64,000 nt of DNA from contig NC_068346.1 in NCBI RefSeq assembly GCF_014633365.1, positions 17,381,030 through 17,445,029 of the forward strand. The letters run 5' to 3'. The notes under the pieces are model-generated. The model was given only the letters and a program-made list of their open reading frames with translations. It made no database searches and was not told the origin of the DNA. Origin of the DNA: Diospyros lotus (Eukaryota; Streptophyta; Magnoliopsida; Ericales; Ebenaceae). This document shows positions 23,901 to 35,900 of this stretch, one piece after another. Numbering within the stretch: position 1 is the first letter of the stretch; the number at the start of each line of letters is the position of its first letter. The translations under genes and the position numbers were made by a program.

Positions 23901-26900
23901 GGCTGGAACCTACATCTCGGCCTCTCTTCTTGCCCTTGTTCCATGTGGTCTTCCCCATAGTTGCTGCCCGTAGCATCTTGGCCTCTTGTAAATTCTGTTC
24001 AATAGCATTGGCTCGCCTCACAATAGTAGGAAAGTCCTTAGCCCAAACTCTAGCCATAGCATGTTGAACCTCCGCACGCAGACCCCTCTCGAACTTGCTG
24101 ATATTTCGGGACTTTGGAGTCACCAACTCTGAGCATATCGGGCCAGTGCAACAAACTCGGCCTCATACTGAGCAACAATCATGCTCCCCTGCTACAATTC
24201 TATGAACTCATAAACTCTTTGCTCTTGAACCCACTCAAGAATGTAGGTCTCGCGAAACAAAGCCTCGAACTCGGCCCAAGAAGGCACCCTATCTCCAAAC
24301 TGCTGTCTGGTAGTCTCCCCCTTGCGTCACCTTTCAGGAGAAAAGTCCCCAACTGCACCTTCTGGTCCTCTACGCAATTCATGGACCGTATATGCTTTTC
24401 TATCTCCAGGAGCCAATTCTTCGCCTCAGCTACATCTGCACCCCTTTGGAACTTAGGTGGACGCAAATACATGAAATTCTTAAGAAGCGCACCCCCAGAG
24501 CTTCCCTTAACACTCCGTGCCCCTGAATGAGATACTCAACCGCGATTCGGATCATGTTGCCCCTGCCTCAACTACACGGCAGCTAACACATCCATTGCCC
24601 GCAAAATGCTAGCCAGGGTATCCTACATATCTGGAGTACCCTGCGATTGTGCTCCACTTGCATCACTTGGCATCTTAGGTGGGGGAATATCTTGCCCGTG
24701 ATCCACACGAGGCGGTCGTTCTCGCCCTCGACCACTGCGAGTATTCATATTCCTACAAAATTAGTGACAAAACTTAGAATAATTTAAACTTCAAATGCTA
24801 ACTTGCCCTTATAGACAACCTAACTCTACCCGTCAACCTAGGTGTACAGGGACATCTTATCCTAAATAACTCCAATCACGCTCTGACTGCATATATTTGA
24901 TGCAGTGCCTTGCCAGGGGATTGTTTGCTATCATTGTGGCCAACCGGGTCACAAGTCTAATGTGTGCGCTCAACTAGTTTAGGGAGGTGGGCCCCAGATT
25001 GGAGGACCAGGCCTGAGGCAAGCTCAGAGATTGTCGATTCCCAAAGTTCAGGGAGCAGCCACATCGCTATCTTCGCCAGCAGCACGATCTCAGGTTCCGG
25101 GCAAGGTGTTTGCACTATCAGCAGCTAAAGTGGAAGGAGGAAATAACATGGTGCAAGGTATACTTTCCTTATATAGCTTCAATGTTCGTGTTCTATTTGA
25201 CACAGGTTCTACCCATTCCTTCATAGCACCTCGTGTTTTACATTTAGTTCCTTTTGCTTGTAGTCCTTTGCCATATGACCTGTCTGTTATGACTCCAGGC
25301 AGTAGTAAGTTGCTAAGAAATGAAGTGGTGTGGGATTGTGAGATTATGGTTCATGACCGGGTTTTGTCGGGGGATCTTGTGGTGCTAGCCATCCAAGACT
25401 TGGATCTTCTATTAGGGATGGACTAGTTATCTCGGCATTATGCCAAGGTAGATTGTCGGTAGAAGATAATCATTTTTGAGCATTTGCATCAATCAGTTGT
25501 GGTATACCGGGGAGTTAAGCCCGTGGTGGCGACACCTATGATCTCGGTGGTGCAAGTAGGAAAGTTAATCCGACAAGGGTGTGAGGCATACCTTTCCTTT
25601 GTAGCCATTACTTCTAGTGAGGAGAAAGAGTTGGCATACCGTCTTGCTTTGCCTCCCTAGTTTGCTCAAGTGCATGATGTGTTCCACATATCTATGCTTC
25701 GTAAGTGTGTGGCAGATCTGGGTCAAGTTATTGATTATCAACCCCTTGAAGTTCGAGAAGATGCCTCATATACCGAGATGCCTATGTGTCTTGTGGATTG
25801 GAAGGAGAAGGTATTGTGGAATCGTTTTATTCCCTATGTTAAAGTGCAATGGCAGTGGCACGGGCTAGAGGAAGCTACATGGGAATTAGAAGAGATGAGG
25901 CGAATTCATCCCCAGCTTTTCGAGTAATCAGGTATGAATTTGGGGGACCAAATTCTTTTGGGGGGGGGGGGGGGGAGGATTTGTAGTGACCCAAAATTTA
26001 GTTAATTAATGTTGTGCCATGTCTTGCAGTTGAGTTTGTTAGCCTTGATGTTTAATATGTTATTTTTTGTGTTTATTAATTAAGTGTTGCGTATATGTTT
26101 AGAGTATCCGAATGAATTTAATTTGTATTTGAATAGGAGCTTGGAATATCCGGATGCAAGAAGTCAAAATTAAATTTTAGCTAAGTGTTTGTGAGGGTGA
26201 TTCGAAGTCTACAGTAATTGATTCGAATGACTTGTTTGAATTTTGTGAGTATGATTCGAATAAGGTAGTAAGTGATTCGAATCAAGGCTAAATTGGATGA
26301 AATTTTGTGAGTTTTGTAAGTATGATCCGAATTGGGAGAGAGTGATTCAAATTGGGTGTGTGATTCAGATTGCCCATATTTTCAGTGTGTGGTTTTTGTA
26401 TTGTAACCCGATTTTGACTATGATACAGCCCAAATCTCTCAAAATTCAAAACATGAAAGTTGTAGATCTTTCTCTTATCTTTCCATATCATCTTGAATCA
26501 TCCCAATCGGAGCTCAGATGAGAGATTTATGACCAAATTACTAAGATGTGTCGGACCTGTCTAGAATCTCGTACACGCTGCGTTCCAGCATTCTGTTTCC
26601 ACTTTGCAGCTCAATTTCGACCGTGATTCACCCTGAATCACTCAAAATGTAAAACATGAAAGTTGTAGATCTTTGTCTTGTCGTTCCATAGCATCTTGAA
26701 TCACCCAAATCGGAGATCGAATAAGAGAGTTATGACCAAATTACGAAACTATGTTGAAGCTGTCCAGGAACTCGCGAAACGCTACGTTCCGAATTACTTT
26801 CGGTGGACGACAGTGGCGATTTGCTTTCCGAAAATTCTGCAGATTATGGCACGTGTCCAATCCCACTTCGTCTTGTCTTTGGCCTATATAAAGTGAGAGT

Positions 26901-29900
26901 GAGAGTGGGGGAATTAATTTCTCCAACGTTCGATAGTGAGAAGAAAAAGAAGAAGAGTTGCAACAGCTTTTGGGTCTTCTTCTTTAATCTTCGGGCAAGC
27001 TTCTCTTCTCATTTGCAAGCTTCTTTCCTCTTGCGAACTCATTTTCCTTGCAAGATCCGTTCCTTCTTATTTCCTCAAGTTAGTTTCAGTTTTTTTCTCT
27101 CCATTTAAGATACACGTACATGCACATACACCTCCATTAAAGCTACTGCAAGTATTATTCCATGAGTCTTTTATGTATGATTTAAACTCGTGGTTGTGAG
27201 ATTATGCTTTGTTAAGACATGGAGATTAAATGGGTGGGCAGTAGCTTGGAAATGGAAAAGGTTGTGTATTATTTTGAAGAAAATCTTGTTGCTGGAAATT
27301 TGAAGAATATGATGAATAGTGACGATGAATAGTAATTGTTATTATTTTGTTTATTATTTTGCTTCTTTTAATCTTCAATAAATGTTGTTAAATTGTTCTT
27401 GTCCTTGTACGGTTAAAACCACAATCATTCGGGATAAGTTTTCGATGTGAATAGTAACTGGGCCATGAATAGTAACTTGGCCATGAATAGTAAATTAGGT
27501 CTTGCTCTTGTTTCAATGGAGAGTTAGTTTCCTCTCCTATTCCTTTGTGGAATGAAGCTAAGGCTACATATGGGTAGGTTTCAGCTTGTGGGTCCCACGT
27601 TAGAGATTATTGGGTTTATACTGTATTTAATATTTTAATGCTTACCGGGGCATGGGGTAATACATTTGGGGGTACAGGATTGTGTGCTTGGCCACGGGCA
27701 TGCTAGATTGGTTTTCATATCTAGGATAGCTAGACACAAGCACTGCACTGTATGTACTTTCGTATGTGGGCGAGCAAGACTTGGTGCATGGCTTATGGGG
27801 GTTATGTATCACGTCATGTGTTCAAGGGGGGGAGAATGTAATACCCCAAGAGCTCAGAGAAGGGTAGTACATATTGAGGATAAGTAAGGAAGAAAACAAT
27901 ATCAGCTGGATACCTTTTGGGCTGAATGTCGGCAAAAAACTCTTGAGTTAAGCGTGATTAAGTTAGGGAAGCTCAATGATGGATGACCCTTTGGGAAGTT
28001 CACATAAGCCCATCAGGGTAAATTGTTCCGGTCCTTCCTATCGCCCGATGTAGGATGTTACAAAAAGTTACTCCAACCTTATTACGGTTAACATTATTTC
28101 TAATTCTTTCCTTCGTTGTGTAACCACACATCCATTATAATATTCTGATTTCATTATGTCATATTTTGCATATGTTTGTGTTTCATTAGCCAACATTTTG
28201 TGACAACAAATTCAGTCTTATAGCTGTGCAGTAAGACTTTCTTTTTAGTTTTAAAGGGATTTGGTTATCTCATAAAATGCCAGAAGCACTTCTATTTTAA
28301 CCATCATGTCTTAATTTTGTGAGGAACCTCCTCTATAATCTCACCTTGTTTTTTGACAATTGAGACAGTATTTAAAATGTCCTATTTGTGAAATGATTTG
28401 GTCTTCAAGTTTCATCATAACATAATGTCATGACCCAAGATTCCATAGAAGGGCATTATAGTAATAGATTTGGCAAGTTGTTAGGAGATATTTTGTAATG
28501 CTGTTACAGCACATGGATGTTGTTATTTTTGTTAGAGGAAGCCTATATAAGGCTGTTGGTAGGAGAAGGGAAGGGATTATTGAATGAATGAAAATTTGAT
28601 TTCTATTTCTCTCTTAATTCTCCTTTCCCTCTCCCGTCTCTCCCTCTCGTTCTTCTGTTCCCTCTTTTCTGTTTCTTCTCCTTTCTTTTGATTTTCCCCC
28701 TCATTCTTCTCATTTCCTCCCCCAAACCAGGCAATGCTTAGTTCTAAACCTATCGGATCCTTCCGATTTCCGATCTAATCCTAGATTAAACCCTAGGTTC
28801 GTGACAAATTGGTATCAGAGCAATCAATCATTGGCTGTGGATTTGATTCCAGTTTAGGCGACTACTGTGAGGTGAGCGGTTTCCCTTGGCGATGGTGGTA
28901 AGGCGGATCTCGGCAACGAGCTAGCCAGACGAATTTCGATTGGGAAGGGGTTACTGCTTTTGGACGCAGGTAATTTCCAACGAAGGACTCTCGGTGATGA
29001 AATCTGGTGAGACGGTTCGAAAGGGAAAGGTGAAGCAATTCCGACGATATAGGCCGCGATTGTCAGCGATCTAGGAGGGAAGCAACATCCGACCAATTCT
29101 CAAGGAGTTACGTGATTGAGGCAGCGGGGCTTGAGGCAATTCAAGTGGTAGGGTGAATTCAACAGAATTGGTAATCCTAACCATCAAGAGCGAATCAGGC
29201 TGAGCGCTTGAATTCTGGAAGCCATAGCTGAATCAAGACTATCGCATGTGAGATCTGAAGTGTTAGCGATTTAGTGAGTGTTGTGATTTGGACTCGGGAG
29301 TGGGTGTAGCGATTGAACTTGCAGTGAGTTGCTGTGATTTTGGGAATTGAAAGCGATCGCAAAATTGGCTGGAGCGGACAATTGGAGCAATGAATTCCGC
29401 AGGTGGATTTGATCAGCAATATTCAGTTGCAGATCAGAGACACTCCTGTCTGATTTTTGAAGACGAAGACGACTATTGAATCTAGGAATTGATTCCGAGG
29501 CACGAGGAGGTGAGAGACGGCCATGATTCTCAGCAACCCAGGTGAATTCAAGGAGCTACCATCGGCTAGTGGTCCTCGGCTCAAGAGGTAGCGACTGACG
29601 CAGGGGTTCCAAGCGATCACGATGGTGTAGCGGGTTTCTGGCGATCGTGGTGTGGTCGGTGATTGGGCAGAACCTGAGGAAGGAAGCGTTGATTCATCAC
29701 TGGTTGGGTTATCACTGGCAAGAGGTTCGCGACTGTTGCAAGTCGAAAACAGCAGGGGAGCAGGTTCCGTAATCCACTACGACTTGAATATTGGAGGCAA
29801 CGCTCCTCGGGGAAGAAGCAACGACTGAAGAAAGAATCGAACTTGGATTTGGAAGGCGTAGCCAAGTAGAGCAAACTCGGATTTGAAAGCAAAATCGAGC

Positions 29901-32900
29901 GAAGTCACTTCGGCTCGGAATTGAAGACGAGGTAGGCTAGGAGAGGTCCGCTGTAATACCGAGTTGAATTTGGAGGCGATTCAGAGTGGTGCATCGGTAG
30001 TTTCGTGGCTAGAAACGTTGCTAATCTCAGCCTAGATTTGAAGATGTGTGAAGGTGAAGCATACTTCGGCGCTGGCTGTTTGATCTTCAAGAGAACTAAC
30101 CAGAGCAAGGTCCTTGGCCATGATTTATGACGAGCTAGGCGAACTCTCTAACCGCGACCGCTCTCTGCTATGTTCTCATGATCAAATTCCTGCTGGATTT
30201 CGAAATTGGATTCAGACGCACTAGGAGTTCCGGTTGATCAGAACTTGTAGGCGAAATCAACCTCCTTGATTCCGACGGAGGGATTCTTGGCTAATTGGCC
30301 TTGAGGCAGTTGATTATCCAACTGTTGTAATGCTGATTGTGATTTTCGGCTGAGAGTCAAATGCTTTAGAAGGCTGATCAAGTTGCTGTAAGTGTGCAAT
30401 TTTTTCTGCTGTTACAATAGATTTGATCTTGAAGCATAACAATGGCTGCAATTTGCCGCTTATTGGATCAATTTTAGAGGTGATTGGGTGAGGTAGTTAC
30501 AGAAGGTAATAGGATGGGAAGAGCTGCTGTTTCTTGGCCTATTGTTTTTCCAGCCAGTGAGATTTTGGCCAGGAAGAGTAGTGCACAAAGGAGTCCCATG
30601 GAGTCTCAATTGCAACTCAAGAATGCTTCATTTTCAGCTGAAAGGGAGCCTCAATGGCAGCCAAAGAAGGCTGCATTTTCAGTGGACAGCAACAGGGACA
30701 AACGAACAAGTAATGAGATTCATGAAGAGTGCAAGGAATTTGGTCGAATGTTTCGCGAGAAGTTGCAAGAGTTTGCAATGATACTATCTAAGGAGTATCA
30801 TTACAGTTTTCCCGCCGAATACTTTGATGATTATTGTGGAAGTTTCAACAAAGAGGAGTTTCTTAAAATGGAGAAGCCGAAGGAAGAAAAAAATGAGGAA
30901 AAGGAATTGGAGGAAGGCAATCAATCAATTGACAGCCTCTCAAGCACTCTTACTAGTGCTAAGACATTTGGCCAGGTGTCAATCATTGAGCAATCGTTGG
31001 CTGGAAGTGAAGTTGCAGCATCTCCTGATATAAATGCTCACAAACAGCCTTGGTATGAGTATTCAAGGAAAGAATACAAACTTCCATTGCTGCATTTTGA
31101 GGCTGCTGTTGATATTTCTGTAGCAAAACATGGCTGTGGGTTGAATGGGGATATAGTAACAACAACAATGGCTATAGATCTGCCCTTCTTACTTGTATTG
31201 GACGGTGATGAAGTTTTCTCTACTGAAATTCTGAGCCAATTTATGCTTGGATTTGATCTTGTAAACCTAATGACGAAGAAGAAGAAGCCTAGAAGGAGGA
31301 AGAAGGAAAGAAGGATGAACCAGATGGAAAAGGTTGGAATTGGATGAAGAGCCATGGCTACTTGTTTCAAGTTCTTGGGGACAAGAACTCTCTTAAGGAG
31401 GGAGGAATTGTCATGACCCAAGATTCCATAGAAGGGCATTATAGTAATAGATTTGGCAAGTTGTTAGGAGATATTTTGTAATGCTGTTACAGCACATGGA
31501 TGATGTTATTTTTGTTAGAGGAAGCCTATATAAGGCTGTTGGTAGGAGAAGGGAAGGGATTATTGAATGAATGAAAATTTGATTTCTATTTCTCTCTTAA
31601 TTCTCCTTTCCCTCTCCCGTCTCTCTCTCTCGTTCTTCTGTTCCCTCTCTTCTGTTTCTTCCCCCTTCTTCTGATTTTCCCCCTCATTCTTCTCATTTCC
31701 TCCCCCAAACCAGGCAATGCTTAGTTCTAAACCTATCGGATCCTTCCGATTTCCGATCTAATCCTAGATTAAACCCTAGGTTCGTGACACATAATTTACA
31801 CATTTTTTTTAAAACCTTAAATTCCATATATTCAGATGGTAGACGCTTCTATTTTATTTAACATGTATTCCATACGGTCAATTTTCCATATATTTTTCAT
31901 TTATGCGTGGCATAGTTGCTTTCAAACTCAACTTATTTAGTTATACTTGACAGAACACATGTTCTGTTGCATCAATATTGAACCTTAAATTGGTTTCTGT
32001 AACTATATGTGAAGGTCTTTTCAATACATTACACATGGTCTTAATGATCGTTTTATTTGAATTCAAGATTATTTATATGGCATTACATACAGAAGATTAT
32101 GGTTATTGCTGCCAAAGATAATCTTCTAAACTTTATGTTGACCTTTTCATTAGCTCAATTAAATGTCAGCCATTGGATTCATACTGTTCTATACTTTTTA
32201 CTGTCTAAACTGTTGGCGTGAAAGGATTCTTAGGAAAGGAAATGAGAGGAGGCAGTAGTGCAGTTTTTAGAATGTTTTATTTTTTGGTCTTGATTAGATT
32301 AGTTTCTTAAAACAGATTAAGAAACTTTCCTAATCCTTTGTATTCGAATCTTTCCTAAACGTGTTGTAATCCTTCCCGTTGTAAACTTCCAATAACTGAA
32401 TATTCCAACCCTATAACTAGGGTTGCATGTAAATGAATTTATATGCTTTTTTGTTCAAAATCTTCATGGTATCACTATCATAGCCACTTTCAATTGCCCT
32501 CTGATTTCCGGCCTCAATATTTTACATGTTTCAGTTTCAGCCTACCCTCCAGCCTTAAGTGCCATTCTTCACCCTTCCTCCTTTGACTGGTTCTGGTTGT
32601 TATTACCATACTTCCAGTCACTTAAGTTTCAAAATCCCTTATTGTCTTTGCCTTCATTGCAATAGACTTTCTTCCCACTGATCATGTCAAAAGTATCTGA
32701 GGTAGTTCTAGCAGTAGCGACCGATGAGGCTAATGTAGTTGATGCTCCAATGGGAGGACTATCTTCTGGCGATCTACCAAGGGTGCACCAATCATATCGA
32801 TTGGATGGATGCAACTACTTGTAGTGGGCGCAGTTGGATCAGACATTCCTAAAGGGGAATGGGAAGATACGCCACTTGACAGATTTAAGCCCAAAGGAAT

Positions 32901-35900
32901 TAGATCTAGGGTTTCATGCTTGGGATATAGAGGATTCCATGATCGCGTCATGGTTGTGGAATGCCATGCAACCAGAGGTTAGTAAAAACTACATGTTCTC
33001 GTCTTCTGCTAAGGACATATGTGAGATGGTTAGGCGTACCTATTCTAAGATTTAAGATGCTTCGGTTATCTATGAGATTAAGATGAAATTACATAGTACT
33101 AAACAAGGGGCCTCCTTAATCACTGAATATTATAACAAAATGAATGGTTTTTGGCTAGAACTTGACCACTACCAAAATATTAAAATGGAATGTGGAAAAG
33201 ATGCAACCACTCTTCATTTGATTTTTGAAAGGGATAGGGTGGTGGAGTTTTTGGCCGGACTCAACAATGAGTATGACCAGGTAAGGGTTCAAATACTTGG
33301 AGGGGAGAAACCTCTATCTCTTAATGAAGTTTTTTCAGTCGTTTGAAGTGAAGAAAATAGGAGAATAGCAACGCTGGGAGACATGAGTTCTAAAGGATCA
33401 ACCATGTTTACAAACAAAGAAGCAGGGTTAAGGTTTAAATCGCTGCAAGGGTAGATGGACATGACAGGCCACATGGAAAAGAGGGTGTATGGTCTGATGG
33501 ACAGAACAAGATGTATGGAAAAGAAGGATTGTGGTGCTCACACTGTAAAAAACCGAGGCATACTCGAGAAACATGCTTCAAGTTGCATGAGAAGGAGGCA
33601 ATGCTGTAGAAATTAGGAGGATTCAAGAATATAACATCTAGAAATCAGGTCTATTTTTCAACTAAGCAAGAAGAAATGGTGGAAAAGGTAGAGGCAGTAC
33701 CTGAATTGGAGTAGAATCAGCTGAAAACCGATGAAATCAGCAAGCTTGCTGATGATGTTAACAAACTCAAGATGTTCCTGAAAACTATTCAGGATGGACC
33801 ATGCTCCATTACCCAACAAGGTAATCAGCCAGGTAATAGTCTCCATTTGAGTTCTTTAATAGCCTTTAAATCCAATAGGAATGATATGGATTCTAGACTC
33901 AAGAGCTATAGCTCATATGTCCTCTAATGAAAATGTTTTTAATACCTATCAACCCCTTGTGGCACCTAAACAAATTGTTAATGGGACTTCTATTCCAATC
34001 AAAGGTCAGGGACAGGTTACTCTTAACCCTAAACTCACTGTTAAAAGAGTCTTGCATGTCCCTAACTTGTCAACCAACTTGATTTCAGTTCATCAACTCA
34101 TTAAGGATCTAAATTGTCGAGTCATTTTCTCTCCTTATTCTTGTGAGTTTCAAGAAATGGCTATGGGGAGGATGATTGGAGCTGCTGAGGAGAAACATGG
34201 ACTGTATGTTTTGAGAAGGGAGACCTTGCAGCCTCATCAAATCCAACCCAAACTGGCCTGTACTTCTCAGTCTTCTCACAGTGATATTTGGCTCCATCAC
34301 TACCGCTTAGGACACGCACCTTCCCACTTACTTAAAGCCATGTTCTCTGTTTTATTTAAGCAAGTAGATCCTAGTGTTTTTCATTGTGTTGTATGTGTAC
34401 TTTCAAAACATCATCGAGTTTCCTATCCTATTAGTAATAAAAGATCCTCTCATCCTTTTGCTCTTATTCATTCAGATGTTTGGAGACCATCTAAGAGTCT
34501 CAATTGTTCTGGGGTTAGATGGTTTATTACTTTCATAGATGATTATACTAGGATGACTTGGGGTTTTTCTTCTAAAGGATAAGGCTAATGTTAGTACTGT
34601 GTTACCTCACTTTTATTCCATGATTTTCACCCAATTTGGTTCTTCTATTCAGAAATTTCAAAATGATAATGTAAGGGACTATTTTAATCAGCACTTGCAT
34701 AAGTTCTTCCAAGACAAAGGGGTTATTCATGAGTCTTCTTGCATCAACACTCCACAACAAAATGAAGTTGCTGAATGGAAGATGAGACACCTCCTAAATG
34801 TCACTAGAACTCTTCATCATCATCATAATGTTCCAAAAGGTTTATGGGGAGAAGTTGTCTTAACAACAGCCTACCTAATAAATAGGGTGCCATCTCGGGT
34901 TCTTGGGCATAGCAGTCCTTTTCAGTGTCTTTCCACCTTTTTTCCCTCTCTTAGTCTGCATACTTCTCTTCCTCTTAGGGTTTTTGGTTGTGTAGGCTTT
35001 GTTCATATTCCGCCACATACTCGAGACAAGCTGGACCCTAGGGCACTTAGGTGTCTCTTTCTTGGTTATTCTTCCACTCAAAAAGGCTATAAATGCTATC
35101 ATCCCTCGACTCGAAAAATCCTTGTTTCAAAAGATGTGACTTTTGTTGAGTCACAACCCTTGTTTTGTCATTCTAATCTTGGTCTTCAAGGGGGGCATCA
35201 CATGATTGAAGACCAAGTTGTTGATCCTAATCTTCCTAGCCTAGATCTTGACCTTGACCTTCTTTCCCCAAATTCCTCAACACCAGCAAATTCTAATAAT
35301 CCTACTCCTAACCCTGTTTTGCCTATTGATTTAGTCTCCTTATCTCCTTGTGATCACTCCTTTGCTGTTCCAAATGATTATCCGAGCCCTGAGCAAGTCA
35401 GGCAACCCGAATCATCATCTCCAGTAAGGTTCAAGGGCTCCCCTTTTGTGTACCATAGGAAACAACAATTCATGCCTCATTCTCAGCATGAAACAACATC
35501 TGATTCCCAACCAGATCTTGAGAAGATTTGTTCCCTTAAGCCTGTCCATATCTTTTCTATTGATTTGGATATTCCTATTGCCATTAGAAAAGGTGTTAGG
35601 CGATGCACTCAACATCTCCTAGCCAATTACCTCTCTTACCACAAGCTGTCCCCAAGACATAGAAGTTTTTTGACTGCTCTAGACACGATTGTTATTCCTA
35701 ATTCGGTGGAAGAGGCTTTAAAGGATAAAAAATGGGAGCTACCCATGTAGGAGGAGACGAGGGTATTAAAGAAAAATAACACATGGGACTTGGTTCCTAA
35801 GCTAAAGAGAGTGGTTCCTGTGGGCTGCAGGTGAGTTTTTAACCTAAAATACAATGCAAATGGTTTGTTGGAAAGGTATAAGGCTCGATTGGTGGCCAAA

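Larger units (their letters stand above)
12772..24886 (-). mobile_element. Ty3/Gypsy chromovirus-like element A, lacking its 5' LTR
   Basis: Minus-strand element in VPS34 intron 8. Order in its own sense (right to left): PBS-like TGCAGTCAGAGC (rc of 24880-24891), gag with zinc knuckle, protease, RT, RNase H, integrase, short chromodomain region, PPT (rc of AATCCTCCCCCCTTAAAAG near 19641), 3' LTR. The LTR (TGCAATGACCC ... GATGTTGCA) occupies 12772-19641 but is split by a 5129-bp Copia insertion plus TSD, so its true length is about 1736 bp. No 5' LTR follows the PBS; a partial inverted relative abuts instead. Stops and frameshifts throughout. Confidence 0.85.
24899..28062 (+). mobile_element. 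Partial, internally deleted Gypsy relative (inverted to Gypsy A), chimeric with Cassandra
   Basis: Begins inside gag just before the zinc knuckle (GATGCAGTGCCTTGCC), runs through protease, then jumps from the protease-RT linker (EEKELA) straight to the integrase C-terminus (YRLALPP) near 25635. It ends with chromodomain, PPT (16-G run, 25960-25975), and an LTR starting TGTAGTGACCC at 25982. The LTR switches to Cassandra sequence at about 27809. 12 bp of filler (24887-24898) separate it from the Gypsy A PBS. Confidence 0.85.
28426..31789 (+). mobile_element. Non-autonomous LTR retrotransposon with a novel ORF, TSD CATAA
   Basis: 3364 bp. Two 381-bp LTRs (28426-28806, 31409-31789; TGTCATGACCC ... 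TTCGTGACA) differ at about six positions by eye. CATAA at 28421-28425 and 31790-31794 is a perfect TSD. PBS TGGTATCAGAGC at 28810-28821 and PPT AAGGAGGGAGGAA at 31394-31406 are both present. The 2.6-kb internal region has no gag, protease, RT or integrase similarity, so it depends on another element (LARD-like). It carries one ORF at 30514-31347. Inserted in the same orientation as VPS34. Confidence 0.93.

Noticed and set aside
28854..30108. Several minus frames of 65-91 aa in the non-autonomous element leader
   Set aside because: Short, opposite to the element's sense, no motif; likely chance frames in GC-richer DNA.
30484..30513. Extended N-terminus (30484) of the element ORF
   Set aside because: The codon there is TTG; the first ATG in frame is 30514, which I used.
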